From assembly GCF_001050235.1 (NCBI RefSeq), contig NZ_DF967972.1, positions 1,130,475-1,194,474 on the forward strand: 64,000 bases of DNA. The letters run 5' to 3'. The translations under genes and the position numbers were made by a program. Shown here in pieces: positions 42,263-51,068 of this stretch (its first letter is position 1; each line of letters starts with the position of its first letter). The notes below the pieces were generated by a model. That model saw only the letters and a list, made by a program, of their open reading frames with translations. It searched no databases and was not told where the DNA came from. This stretch comes from Longilinea arvoryzae (GTDB taxonomy: Bacteria > Chloroflexota > Anaerolineae > Anaerolineales > Anaerolineaceae).

Positions 42263-42703
42263 ATGGACGTATTTGAAATAACTCAGGTCACGGATGAAAT
42301 TGAGGAGGCTTTCCATCGCCTCATCCCGCAGCTTTCTTCCTCCAACCCGCCGCCCACGCGCGCTGAACTGGAGGACATCGTTTCCTCCCGCGCCAGCATT
42401 CTGTTGGGCGCGCGCGATCCTGATAAAAACAACAAACTGGTCGGGTCGCTGACGCTGGCCGTTTTCCGCGTGCCGACCGGCGTACGCGCCTGGATCGAGG
42501 ACGTGGTGGTGGATAACGAATCGCGCGGCAAGGGCATCGGTGAAGCGCTGACGCGCGCCGCGATCGAGCGTGCCAAACAGGAAGGCGCCGTGACCGTCGA
42601 TCTGACCTCACGCCCCTCGCGCGAAGCCGCCAACCGCCTGTATGTGCGGGTCGGATTCGTCGCCCGGCACACCAATATTTACCGGTTCAATATCGGACGC
42701 TAA
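42263..42703 (+). CDS. GNAT-family N-acetyltransferase
   Basis: 146 residues. The acetyl-CoA loop is ESRGKGIGEALT (about 84-95), preceded by the strand RAWIEDVVVD and followed by EGAVTVDLTSRPSREAANRLYVRVGF, all typical of the fold. ATG 42263 has ACAGGA upstream; the longer frame has no support. The substrate is unknown. A TTACAAT-type box lies near 42202. Single gene. Confidence 0.85.
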   Translation: MDVFEITQVTDEIEEAFHRLIPQLSSSNPPPTRAELEDIVSSRASILLGARDPDKNNKLVGSLTLAVFRVPTGVRAWIEDVVVDNESRGKGIGEALTRAAIERAKQEGAVTVDLTSRPSREAANRLYVRVGFVARHTNIYRFNIGR

Positions 42704-42864
42704 GTCGAAATTCTTGAATCCTGTGTCGTGAACCGTTCCCAAGAAGAACGGATCGGGTTCGGATACCTGAAACTTGTTTTTACGGGATGTCGGATGAGGT
42801 TCAACTGGCTTCATTCGACCTGTCATTTAAAGCGAACCATCCACCGCAAATTGCTAATTATTTC

Positions 42865-43671
42865 TCACAAATGCTCCAAAAACGCATCCGGATTATCCAG
42901 AAAGTCACGGGTGAGTTTGACGTGCTCCAGGTCGGTGTACGCGACCGGCCGGGGTGGAATGACGTCGAAGTTGTAGATCAGGGCTTCGGGGAAGGCCATC
43001 AGGATGGGCGAGTGGGTGGCGATGATGAACTGCGCCTCCTGGGTGACCATTTGCTTCAGGACGGCGATCAGCGCCAGTTGGCGGATGGGTGAAAGCGGCG
43101 CTTCGGGCTCGTCCAGCAGATAAAGTCCGCCGGGTACGAAGCGGGATTGGAACAGCGCCAGAAAACTTTCGCCGTGCGAGCGCGCCTCCAGGCCTTCGCC
43201 GTAGCGGCGCTCGATATCGTGGATTTCGTTGGCATAGGGCAGGCGCGCGAAAGCTGCAGCCGTCGTGGAGCGATCCTGATAATCCCGGTCGACCGAACGC
43301 AGATCTTCCTCCATTTCCAGACGGAGCATGGCCATTTTGCGGGCATACCCGAAGAAATCTTCGGCGCGCAGAAAGAAGCCCCGGTGGGTGCGCTTCTGCC
43401 ACACCAGCCGCAATTGGTCGGCCAGGCGGCGCACAGCCGCCAGGGATGGATCCGTTTTGACGCTTTCACTGCCGACCGTAATGGAGCCGGCCGCGCAGGC
43501 CAGCGCTTCCAGGAGGGTGGACTTCCCCGAGCCGTTCTCGCCAACGAAGAAGGTCACCGGAGCGCTGAATACAAGCGTCTCCAGACTCTGGACGACCGGC
43601 AGGCTGAACGGAAAGCCTTTTTCTTCCAGGGCTTCCGGGCGGCGCAACGAAAATGAACGTAAGTGAATCAT
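42865..43671 (-). CDS. AAA/ABC-type ATPase (AAA_21-like, RecF/SMC branch)
   Basis: 268 residues. Walker A is FVGENGSGKSTLLEAL (about 42-57), the ABC signature-like SHGESF (about 165) precedes YLLDEPEAPLSP (Walker B, about 183-194) and the H-loop ATHSP (about 216). There is no membrane partner, so it is a soluble ATPase of the kind with unknown roles often encoded beside enzymes. It overlaps the Nudix gene by four bases and ends the ICMT-Nudix-ATPase operon. Confidence 0.85.
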   Translation of the reverse strand: MIHLRSFSLRRPEALEEKGFPFSLPVVQSLETLVFSAPVTFFVGENGSGKSTLLEALACAAGSITVGSESVKTDPSLAAVRRLADQLRLVWQKRTHRGFFLRAEDFFGYARKMAMLRLEMEEDLRSVDRDYQDRSTTAAAFARLPYANEIHDIERRYGEGLEARSHGESFLALFQSRFVPGGLYLLDEPEAPLSPIRQLALIAVLKQMVTQEAQFIIATHSPILMAFPEALIYNFDVIPPRPVAYTDLEHVKLTRDFLDNPDAFLEHL

Positions 43672-44174
43672 GGGTGGGCGTCCGCGGCATTTTGTTTAGG
43701 CAGCCACAGCGCCTGCAGGTCGCGCAGGATGGGCACAATCGGCGGACTGACCGCCTCCGGCAGCGACACCAGCGGAAAAAACTCCGGCGAAAGTGATTCG
43801 CCGTCCAGGTCGGTCGACACCGGTTTGAAATCGGTGCAGATGTAAGCAGCCGTGACATGGTAAGTCTCATCCCCGTTGGGATAACAGTAAAACAAGGCCG
43901 GCCCGGAATAGACGCCGAGCAGGCGCAATTCGCCGGCCGCGTATCCGGTTTCTTCGAGCGTTTCGCGGCGCGCGGTTTCTTCCAGCCTTTCACCGGGTTC
44001 CATCGTTCCGCCGGGGATGCCATACAGGCCGTTGTCCAGGCGCCTGTGCATCAGCAGTCGCCCGCAGGGGTCGATCAGCAACGCGCAGGCGCCCGGCAGA
44101 ATCAACGGCCGGTGACCGACGAGCGCACGCAAATCCTGCAGGTAGCCCATGGTTTTCGCCCTGCTGACCTTCAC
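43668..44174 (-). CDS. Nudix hydrolase
   Basis: 168 residues. The Nudix box GGTMEPGERLEETARRETLEETGY (key residues: Gly at start, REx2EE core, about 55-78) is complete. The N-terminal YLQDLRALVGHRPLILPGACALLID start and the FYCYPNGDETYHV strand resemble the ADP-ribose or coenzyme-type subgroups, but the substrate is not known. Both ends overlap neighbouring genes by four bases, a tight three-gene operon. Confidence 0.88.
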   Translation of the reverse strand: MKVSRAKTMGYLQDLRALVGHRPLILPGACALLIDPCGRLLMHRRLDNGLYGIPGGTMEPGERLEETARRETLEETGYAAGELRLLGVYSGPALFYCYPNGDETYHVTAAYICTDFKPVSTDLDGESLSPEFFPLVSLPEAVSPPIVPILRDLQALWLPKQNAADAHP

Positions 44175-44866
44175 CAGACCCCTGGAAACAGCCGCCAGCG
44201 TACTTTTTGGGTGTATTCGACGTAACCGGGCAGCTCATTTCGCAAGGTTTTTTCTTCATCGAAGGCGCGGACGGCCAGCACGGGCGCCATCGCCAGGGAG
44301 GGAACCAGCGTCCAGTAGGAAGCCAGCGCGAATGAAGTACCAATTAGAAAGATCAGTATGGCGAGATACATTGGATGGCGCACCCACGCATAGGGACCGC
44401 TGTCGATGACCTTCTGTCCGGCGCTCACTTCGATCACCCGCGAGGCAAAGCGGTTGGCCTGGATGACCCAAAAGTACAGCCCATAACCCGCGATCGCCAG
44501 CGCCAGGCCCAGCAGCGCCAGCCAGAACGGGACCTGCGACCATGCAAAGCGGCGGTCGAGCCCGGGCAGGACGAAAAGGAGGGTCAACACGATACCGGAT
44601 ACGCCGATGACCCACTTTTGGGTCTTGTCCCGTTCCCGGGTGTGCGTGCGCCGTTCGAGCAGATCCGGTTCGTTTCGCAACAACCAGACGAAGGTCGCCG
44701 TCATCAGCGCCGCCAGCATTGCCAGATATGCCCAGGCCTGCCAGTAGTCCAACCTGCCGGCGCAGCCAAAAAACAGCGCGGCGATGAGGGCCATCCCACC
44801 CAAAAAGCGGGCCAACGTCAGGAAGATCAATTTCCGCCAATCAGGCGAACGGTCGATCATCATCAC
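44171..44866 (-). CDS. Isoprenylcysteine carboxyl methyltransferase-family protein (second copy)
   Basis: 231 residues with about six membrane helices. The S-adenosylmethionine part is DSGPYAWVRHPMYLAILIF (about 155-173), with DEEKTLRNELPGYVEYTQKVRWRLFPGVW at the end. It is only distantly alike to the copy at 36136. GAGGTG precedes the start; three Met codons in a row leave the exact start open by six bases. It heads the operon with the Nudix and ATPase genes. Confidence 0.85.
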   Translation of the reverse strand: MMMIDRSPDWRKLIFLTLARFLGGMALIAALFFGCAGRLDYWQAWAYLAMLAALMTATFVWLLRNEPDLLERRTHTRERDKTQKWVIGVSGIVLTLLFVLPGLDRRFAWSQVPFWLALLGLALAIAGYGLYFWVIQANRFASRVIEVSAGQKVIDSGPYAWVRHPMYLAILIFLIGTSFALASYWTLVPSLAMAPVLAVRAFDEEKTLRNELPGYVEYTQKVRWRLFPGVW

Positions 44867-44968
44867 CTCACCTGTGGAACCGCGTGCATCAATCGGGAAC
44901 GATCCATATCAGCGTCGGAAAGGGTTCGGGCAAGAATCTGCCTTAACCCTCCCCGCGACTGTCGATGA

Positions 44969-45733
44969 TTAGAACGACTGCTCGGTTGGGCGCACCATCA
45001 CTTCGTTGATGGCCGAGCGCCAGTGGCGGGTGACGATGAAGACGATGATTTCCGCGATATCCTGCGGCTCAAGGGCCGTGATCCCCTGGAAGGGTTTCAT
45101 GCTGGCGGCGCGGTTTTCCGCCTTCATGTGGCTGTCCAATTCGGTGCTGACCACGCCCGGTTCGACGACCGAGACGCGCACATGGCGCGCGGTGACTTCC
45201 TGGCGCAGCGATTCGGTCAGGGCAACGACGCCGAACTTGGTGGCGTTGTAAACGCCCGCGCTCAGACGGGCGCGCCGGCCGGCCACCGAACTGAGATTGA
45301 CCACGTCGGTCACCTTGCGGGGCGAGTCTTCGGCGGCTTTCAACAGATAGGGCAGCGCGGCGTGGGTGACGTACAGCAGGCCTTTCAAATTCAGGTCGAT
45401 CATGCGCTCCCATTCGGTGGTGTCCGCGTGGAGAATGTTGGCGTTCAACATCACCCCGGCGTTGTTGACCAGGATATCCAACCGGCCGAATTCGGCCAGC
45501 GTTCGATCGACCGCAGCCACGGCTTCATCCTGATGGGTGATATCGGTGGGTAGCGCCAGCGCCCGGCTGCCGGCTGCGTGGATCTCGACTGCCAGCGTCT
45601 CCAGGCGATCCTTGCGGCGCGCCAGCAGCGCCACCGCCGCGCCTTCGGCGGCCAATTGACGGGCAGTCTCTTCGCCGATGCCGCTGCTGGCGCCAGTTAC
45701 CAATGCTACACTACCTTCCAATCGCTTCGCCAT
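44969..45733 (-). CDS. Short-chain dehydrogenase/reductase (SDR)
   Basis: 254 residues. The NAD(P) site is VTGASSGIGEETAR (about 12-25), NNAG near 88, the catalytic Ser in NLSSVAG and YNATK (Tyr/Lys pair, about 163-167). The RRKDRLE after the second strand suggests NADP use. It resembles the YdfG-like group acting on 3-hydroxy acids. AGGAGG precedes the ATG and a TATAAT lies at 45772-45767. Substrate unknown; single gene. Confidence 0.88.
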   Translation of the reverse strand: MAKRLEGSVALVTGASSGIGEETARQLAAEGAAVALLARRKDRLETLAVEIHAAGSRALALPTDITHQDEAVAAVDRTLAEFGRLDILVNNAGVMLNANILHADTTEWERMIDLNLKGLLYVTHAALPYLLKAAEDSPRKVTDVVNLSSVAGRRARLSAGVYNATKFGVVALTESLRQEVTARHVRVSVVEPGVVSTELDSHMKAENRAASMKPFQGITALEPQDIAEIIVFIVTRHWRSAINEVMVRPTEQSF

Positions 45734-45948
45734 CCTACTGCCTCCTGAAATAATATCGATGCTTAAATTATATCCCCGGTATTAATTCTTGATTTTAATT
45801 TGAAATTCATGACATCCTCACAATTTCTAAATCAATTCTGAACCATTGTGCGCTATTCTTCAGCGTAGTCCAAAAAGGATCCATCCCGTACGTATGGAAT
45901 CCGGCCCGGACTGAAGTAAGCAATCCCGTATTCCAAAGGAGAATATTC

Positions 45949-46722
45949 ATGCGAATGAAACGTTGGATGCCACTTTTATTGGTTGTCGTTCTTGCGGCCG
46001 GAGGTTTTGCAGGTTTTAGCGTCATTGGCAAGGTCAGCGCTGCAAATTCCACTCCCACCGCGACCAGCGCGGTCACTGCCACCGCCACTTCCGCCTCTGC
46101 TTCCACGAAGACCCCGGCGGCTTCCCAAACGACCCAAACGCTTGGCCGCGGGCTGAAAGGCGACCGCGCCGTCTATACCCGTGAAGAACTGGCGACTGCG
46201 TTGGGCATCACCAGCGACGCGTTGGTGAAGGCTCAGACGCAGGCCGAAACTGCCGCGCTGGCCAAGGCCGTATCTGATGGATTGATCACCCAGGCGCAGG
46301 CGGATGAAATTACTGCCAACGGTTCGGCTTTTCCGCTGGGCGAACGGTGGGGCGCGTGGTTGAGCGCCAAAGGCATCGATTTCGATTCTTTCCTGGCGGA
46401 TGCGCTGGGCATCAGCAAGGATGCCCTGACCGCGGCGCGCAGCAAGGCGCTCGATACGCATCTGTCGGCTCTGGTCGCGAGCGGCAGCCTCACCCAGGAT
46501 CAGGCGGACCTGATCGAGGCTCGCCAGGCGCTGGCGGCCAGCGATAAGTTCACCGGCGCCATGCAAAGCGCCTTCGAATCAGCCGTGGCGCAGGCGGTGA
46601 AAGACGGCACCATCACCCAGGCGCAGGCGGATCTGTTGCTGGCGAAGGCTGCCGATACCAGCGGCTTCGGCCTGGGCTGGGGCGGCATGAATGGCATGGA
46701 AGGAGGTCGTCACGGACGTTAA
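45949..46722 (+). CDS. Secreted/anchored protein with helical repeats (DUF2680-like)
   Basis: 257 residues. A signal peptide or anchor (about 4-30) is followed by a Thr/Ala/Ser-rich linker (STPTATSAVTATATSAS) and three helical units with the pattern LGIxxDAL-x-AKTQA...GxITQAQADxI (near residues 85, 155 and 210), ending in a Gly/His-rich tail (GGMNGMEGGRHGR). The ITQAQAD units resemble DUF2680-type repeats. AAGGAGAATATTC precedes the ATG. It is exported; its function is unknown. Confidence 0.75.
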   Translation: MRMKRWMPLLLVVVLAAGGFAGFSVIGKVSAANSTPTATSAVTATATSASASTKTPAASQTTQTLGRGLKGDRAVYTREELATALGITSDALVKAQTQAETAALAKAVSDGLITQAQADEITANGSAFPLGERWGAWLSAKGIDFDSFLADALGISKDALTAARSKALDTHLSALVASGSLTQDQADLIEARQALAASDKFTGAMQSAFESAVAQAVKDGTITQAQADLLLAKAADTSGFGLGWGGMNGMEGGRHGR

Positions 46723-46760
46723 TCCCGGATGCCAGACATTTTGAGGTGTGATCTATAATG

Positions 46761-46800
46761 CAGCGTCCGGAAGGTCGATCCTTCCGGACGCTGTTTTTTT
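46761..46800 (+). terminator. Strong intrinsic terminator
   Basis: A perfect 14-bp stem (46761-46774 with 46780-46793, loop of five) is followed by seven T or more. A TATAAT (46754-46759) sits immediately before it. Confidence 0.95.
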
Positions 46801-46958
46801 CGGCTGATTTTGGGTTAAAGACCGAGGGATGCATCCCTCTCAGGCCGCTTGACGATGGTACCATTTCAGGCGATTTGGCCCCATTTGTTTCTCGTCGAAT
46901 GTATTTTTGATGGTAGAATAATCCCTGAACCCGACCGCTGAACTTTGTTTTAATAGTT

Positions 46959-47002
46959 CAGGCGCGGGTTCCCCTGAACTTTTGGCAAGTTCCCCGCGCC
47001 TG
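46959..47002 (+). ncRNA. Candidate structured RNA upstream of the STAND gene
   Basis: CAGGCGCGGG (46959-46968) pairs perfectly with CCCGCGCCTG (46993-47002); inside, GAACTT and AAGTTC (46976-46992) form a second hairpin. GTTC/GAAC motifs repeat around it. No T-run follows. It may be a small RNA or leader element. Confidence 0.45.
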
Positions 47003-47095
47003 TTCGAAACGGTAAATACTCTACACTTTGGTTTTACCGGGTAGTCTGGTCTCTAATACAATACTACCCAATTCACTTCACATTTTCCATAACGA

Positions 47096-47123
47096 ACGAA
47101 CCATAAACGAACCTGAAACGAAC
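47096..47123 (+). repeat. 11-bp phased direct repeats before the STAND start codon
   Basis: ACGAAC occurs at 47096, 47107 and 47118, an 11-bp period (ACGAACCATAA, ACGAACCTGAA, then ACGAAC ending at the start codon), with an extra overlapping copy at 47092. A TACAAT box lies at 47057-47062, so the repeats would be in the leader. Confidence 0.7.
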
Positions 47124-48647
47124 ATGGACCTGGCAAACATCACCCCTGAAGTTGTTGAGGATTGCCTGAAGGCGCTGCGCTGCGGGGAATCTGTGCCCGA
47201 AGAATTGCTCGCGATTCCCTGGGCGGCCGGCCATTCAAAAGTGGCGAACCGGGTCAAACTCGAAGATTGGTTTCACAATACCATCCAGCAGGTTTATCTG
47301 GCTGCCCGTCAGGTGGAAGACCTGCCGGCGATCCAACCCGCCAACCGGCGGGAGGCCCTTCAGCAGATCCAGATCGATTTCAATTCGCACAACAGCGATC
47401 TGGAAGCCTGGAGTGCGCTGTATTTTCGCTATGACTCGATCGTCGAATTTGGGGTGGAAGAGCTGGCTCGGGCTGCCAATGTGGTGCCGCAACAATTCCG
47501 GCGCCGGTTGAAGCAAAGCCTCTCCGTGCTGACTCAAAAATTGCAGCGGGCGGCTCTGGAAGCGCAGCAAAATGCCGCCGGCCGGTCGCAGAACCTTCCG
47601 TTGCCCGATTACACCCGCCTGATCGGCGCGAAGGATTACTTCGCGCAATTGACCTACCTGTTCAACGATCCAGCCGGACCGCGCATGGTCAGCCTGGAAG
47701 GTATGGGCGGCATCGGCAAGACCGCGTTGGCGCGCGGCTTTGCCGCTTTGCCGGAGGTCAACGCAAAATGGCAAAAAATCCTATGGGTCAGCGCGCGACA
47801 GGCATTCCTGACCGAAGACGGTACACTGCTGCCGAACGCGGACGCGGCCGGAACCCTGGAGGATATCAGCGTCCGCCTGGCGGAGCAGATGAATCTGACC
47901 GGACTGGCCAACAAACCCCTGGCTGAACGCCTGGAGGGGCTGAGCGCGGCCCTCGCACAGGAGCCGGCGTTGGTGATCGTCGACAATCTCGAAACGGCTG
48001 AGGAATTCAGCCAGTTGGTGCCCAACCTGGCCAAACTGGCCGGAGCGAGCCGTTTTCTGTTCACCTCGCGCCAAACCCTGCGGGAATTTCCCTACGTTTA
48101 TACCTTGAACGTCCGGGAACTGGATAAGGCGCGCGCGTTGGACCTGCTGAGCAATGAGATTCGCCGGCGCGGCCAGCAGCGCGCTATCAGTGATATTTGT
48201 ATCGATGAGCTTTACGACGTGATCGGCGGTTTGCCCCTGGCGCTGAAGATGGTGGCCATGCAAATTCACCTGCGCCCGTGCCATGAAGTGGCGGAAGATT
48301 TCAAGAAGGTCGCGCAGGATAACGACACCCTGTACCGGTATCTGTACTGGCAAACCTGGAATTCGCTGCACGATCCGGCGCGCCAACTTTTGCTGTCCTT
48401 CCTGCCGGCCGATGCCGAAGGCGAGGATATCGATTTCTTACGCCTGATGAGCGGCCAGCCGGATGAGGTCTTCTTCGAGGCATTGAAAGAGCTCGACCAG
48501 TTTTCCCTGTTGGAAATTAACGGCGGGGAGGAACGCCCCCTGTACCGGCTGCACCGGTTGACGGTTACCTTCCTGCAAACGGACATTCTTAAACTCTGGT
48601 CCACCGGGCAAGGCGACAAGCGCACTTCCGGTGAGCAGGATGCCTGA
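47124..48647 (+). CDS. STAND NTPase (NB-ARC/AP-ATPase type)
   Basis: 507 residues. An N-terminal helical region (about 1-155) ends in an HTH-like segment (VEELARAANVVPQQFRRRLKQ). The NB-ARC domain has Walker A EGMGGIGKT (about 192-200), Walker B ALVIVDNLE (about 282-290), the LFTSRQ sensor and GGLPLALKM, followed by a winged-helix part to residue 500. STAND proteins switch by oligomerising when ligand binds. Here the expected TPR sensor is not fused: it is the next gene, overlapping by 17 nt. ATG 47124 lacks a ribosome site and directly follows the ACGAAC repeats. Confidence 0.85.
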   Translation: MDLANITPEVVEDCLKALRCGESVPEELLAIPWAAGHSKVANRVKLEDWFHNTIQQVYLAARQVEDLPAIQPANRREALQQIQIDFNSHNSDLEAWSALYFRYDSIVEFGVEELARAANVVPQQFRRRLKQSLSVLTQKLQRAALEAQQNAAGRSQNLPLPDYTRLIGAKDYFAQLTYLFNDPAGPRMVSLEGMGGIGKTALARGFAALPEVNAKWQKILWVSARQAFLTEDGTLLPNADAAGTLEDISVRLAEQMNLTGLANKPLAERLEGLSAALAQEPALVIVDNLETAEEFSQLVPNLAKLAGASRFLFTSRQTLREFPYVYTLNVRELDKARALDLLSNEIRRRGQQRAISDICIDELYDVIGGLPLALKMVAMQIHLRPCHEVAEDFKKVAQDNDTLYRYLYWQTWNSLHDPARQLLLSFLPADAEGEDIDFLRLMSGQPDEVFFEALKELDQFSLLEINGGEERPLYRLHRLTVTFLQTDILKLWSTGQGDKRTSGEQDA

Positions 48648-50187
48648 TTCCACACCCGCTTTCTGGCAGGAAGAATATATTCGCCTGCTCGGCCAACGCC
48701 TGGACCGATCGCTGGATTATTTGCGGGCCACCCCGCCGGCCGAACAGCGAACGCACGCGCACAGTTTTCTGACGCTGTTGAGCGAGACCCATCGTTACCC
48801 GGAATTGACGGGCAAGGCGCTGGAATTCATCGCCGCGTTGCACCCGCTGCCGGTGCGCTGGGAACTGACCTATGCCTGGGGGGCCGAACTGCGTTTCGCG
48901 CTCGAACACACCCCGCGCGAAAACCTGGCCCGGCGGGCCGAATATCGCTGCGCGTTGGGCGACCTGCTCCTGTTCGACGGGCGGTTCGACGAGGCCATCG
49001 AACAGTGTAATATCGTAATGCAGGCAGCGCAGGTGCCAGTCGAACTCGAGGCCAAAGCGCTGCGCATCCTGTTTCTCTCCCTGCGTTATTCCGGAAGAGG
49101 AGACGAAACGGATGTGATCCTTGCGAGGGTTCGCGAGCGTTTCATGGGGGACCGCCCGGCCGCAGAAGTGCCGGCCGGGATGGTGGGCGCCTGGATGGAG
49201 TTCAATCTGTGCTGGCTGCAAAAACTGCGCGAAAAGGGTCAGGTCGATGAGGCGATCGCGCTGGCCGGGGAAATGATCGCTCTGGACCGGCGCTGCGGAT
49301 CGGTGGACCTGATCCGGTCGGCGGATTTGCTGACCCAGCGTTCCACTTTGAACTGGCTGCGGCTGCATTACGCCGAAGCCATCGACGATCTGAACGATTG
49401 CATTGCCCTTTACCGGCAGGCAGGGGATTTTCTCAACGCCGAATCGCGCCTGAGCAACCTGGGACTGGTTTACTGGTCGATGGGTGAGTTGGACCCGGCC
49501 GAAGCCAACCTGAAAGCGGCTTTGGATCTGTACCGGAAGATCGGCATGGACCAGATGTATACCTACGTAAGCGGCAACCTGGGCCTGGTCTACCTGTTTC
49601 GAGGCGCGGTGGAAGATGCCGTGAAAACCATGCAGGAGCAGGTCCGGCTGGCGAAGAAATTGAACTACACCACTGAAATCAAGCGCGGCCAATGGAATCT
49701 GGCCATTGCGCGTTGTTTTCAGGGCGATTACAGTGAGATCATGGACGTCTATCAAGAGACGCTGGCGCATTATGAAAAACGCGGCAACCGGGATGCGCAT
49801 TATTTCCATTGGATTTGGGTTGCCTTTTGGCGGGAAAAGAACGGTGACAAAGCCGCGGCAATCGAATTGATGCAGGATGTGATCCGCGTCAGCCGCGAGC
49901 AAAAGATGTCCAATCTCGAGCAGATCGCCCTGCGCTGCCTGGCCAGCCTGCTGCCGCTTGAAGAACGCGGGGATCTTTTGCAGCAAAGTCTGGACCTGGC
50001 CACAAGCACGAGTCGTAAATTCGAAGCCGCGGCCGCCTGGCTGATGATGGCCCAGGCTGCCCGGGATCCGGAACGCCGCCGGTTGGCCTGGGAGACCGGG
50101 GCACGCATGCTGCGCGAAATGGGCGCGGAACGCTGGTTGGAAGGCTATTCGCTGGATGACCCGCCATTCCTGCCGCCGTTTATTTGA
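48631..50187 (+). CDS. TPR-repeat protein, partner of the STAND NTPase
   Basis: 518 residues, almost entirely helical repeats. TPR units are clear at about 225-420, for example RLSNLGLVYWSMGELDPAEANL and YVSGNLGLVYLFRGAVEDAVKTM; the rest are more degenerate. No catalytic motif, signal peptide or membrane segment. The start is GTG 48631 or ATG 48640, both inside the STAND gene, so translation is coupled. It is best read as the detached sensor or scaffold domain of the STAND protein. The pair has no further partners in the operon. Confidence 0.82.
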   Translation: MSRMPDSTPAFWQEEYIRLLGQRLDRSLDYLRATPPAEQRTHAHSFLTLLSETHRYPELTGKALEFIAALHPLPVRWELTYAWGAELRFALEHTPRENLARRAEYRCALGDLLLFDGRFDEAIEQCNIVMQAAQVPVELEAKALRILFLSLRYSGRGDETDVILARVRERFMGDRPAAEVPAGMVGAWMEFNLCWLQKLREKGQVDEAIALAGEMIALDRRCGSVDLIRSADLLTQRSTLNWLRLHYAEAIDDLNDCIALYRQAGDFLNAESRLSNLGLVYWSMGELDPAEANLKAALDLYRKIGMDQMYTYVSGNLGLVYLFRGAVEDAVKTMQEQVRLAKKLNYTTEIKRGQWNLAIARCFQGDYSEIMDVYQETLAHYEKRGNRDAHYFHWIWVAFWREKNGDKAAAIELMQDVIRVSREQKMSNLEQIALRCLASLLPLEERGDLLQQSLDLATSTSRKFEAAAAWLMMAQAARDPERRRLAWETGARMLREMGAERWLEGYSLDDPPFLPPFI

Positions 50188-50285
50188 TTCGCCTCGGGGA
50201 TAATTCTGTAAAGAAGCGCGTTCGATCGCATCTCGAACCGGTGGGGTCCGGGGAGCGAGCAATGAAGAAGAACGTGTCGCACGAT

Positions 50286-50317
50286 CCGGCCGGTCGAATT
50301 CGATCCGGTTTTTTTTG
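50286..50317 (+). terminator. Probable terminator after the TPR gene
   Basis: Two CCGG arms around a CGAATTCG centre form an imperfect hairpin followed by an eight-T run. Confidence 0.55.
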
Positions 50318-50326
50318 ATTTACCCC

Positions 50327-50355
50327 TTGACAGCCCAAATATAACGCTGTATAAA
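50327..50355 (+). promoter_or_regulatory. Consensus promoter of the TetR operon
   Basis: TTGACA at 50327-50332 and TATAAA at 50350-50355, exactly 17 nt apart. Confidence 0.85.
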
Positions 50356-50358
50356 TAG

Positions 50359-50371
50359 TGAACATTGTTCA
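50359..50371 (+). promoter_or_regulatory. TetR-type operator at the transcription start
   Basis: TGAACA-T-TGTTCA is a perfect inverted repeat four bases after the -10 box, of the sort bound by many TetR/AcrR regulators; it would block transcription, giving autoregulation. Confidence 0.75.
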
Positions 50372-50390
50372 TAAAAGAAACGGCGTAAAT

Positions 50391-51038
50391 ATGACCCAGG
50401 AAATCCCTCCAAGTGAACGGCGCTACCAGCGCACCCGCCAGAGCATTCTCGAGACTGCGCAAGCCATCCTCGCCGAGCAGGGCATCGATGGGCTTTCGAT
50501 GCGCGCCCTGGCCGAAAAGGTGGATTATTCGCCGGCGGCCCTGTACAAGTACTTTGCGAACAAGGATGAGATCATCGATGCGCTGCGCAAGCAGGGCCAG
50601 GAATTCTCCGCCAAAATCCAGCAGTCTCATCTGCGCCCGGGGATGTCCACGGCCGAAACCTTCAGCGCATTGTTCGCCTCCTACCTGGAGTTTGCACGCA
50701 TCTACCCGGCCCACTATGAGTTGATCATGAATTCGACCGAGCACATGCCGGAGAGTCTCGACGCCTTCCTGGAGGATCCGGATTTCAAAGGGCTGATCGA
50801 TTTTGTGACCGGGATGGTCCAGAGCGGTCAGGTTCGCCTGCCGCAGGATTTCCGGCCGCTTCACCTGGCGTTTCTGATGTGGTTCGTGGGTAACGGGGCC
50901 GCCATGCTGCAGAACAAGGTCATGCATAACTGCCAGGCCGATTTTTCACGGGTCAGCATGCAGGTGATCGATATGATCACGCGTTTGATCCTGCCGGAGG
51001 AAGAAACGGGTTCGAATGAGCTATCCACCGGGCATTAA
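50391..51038 (+). CDS. TetR/AcrR-family transcriptional regulator
   Basis: 215 residues. The N-terminal HTH (about 12-58) is RQSILETAQAILAEQGIDGLSMRALAEKVDYSPAALYKYFANKDEIID, the classical TetR form (key parts: GLSMRALAEK and ALYKYFANK). The C-terminal ligand domain is of the WHG/TetR_C type. Start ATG 50391 fits the promoter; the longer frame overlaps the operator. It presumably represses its own operon, with the membrane protein and flavodoxin genes as targets. Confidence 0.93.
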   Translation: MTQEIPPSERRYQRTRQSILETAQAILAEQGIDGLSMRALAEKVDYSPAALYKYFANKDEIIDALRKQGQEFSAKIQQSHLRPGMSTAETFSALFASYLEFARIYPAHYELIMNSTEHMPESLDAFLEDPDFKGLIDFVTGMVQSGQVRLPQDFRPLHLAFLMWFVGNGAAMLQNKVMHNCQADFSRVSMQVIDMITRLILPEEETGSNELSTGH

Positions 51039-51068
51039 CGCCTGGTTTATCTCGAAAAGGGTTCGAAA

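Noticed and set aside
48589..50262. 557-codon open frame on the minus strand
   Set aside because: Antisense shadow of the TPR gene; the plus-strand product has clear TPR motifs and the minus one has none.
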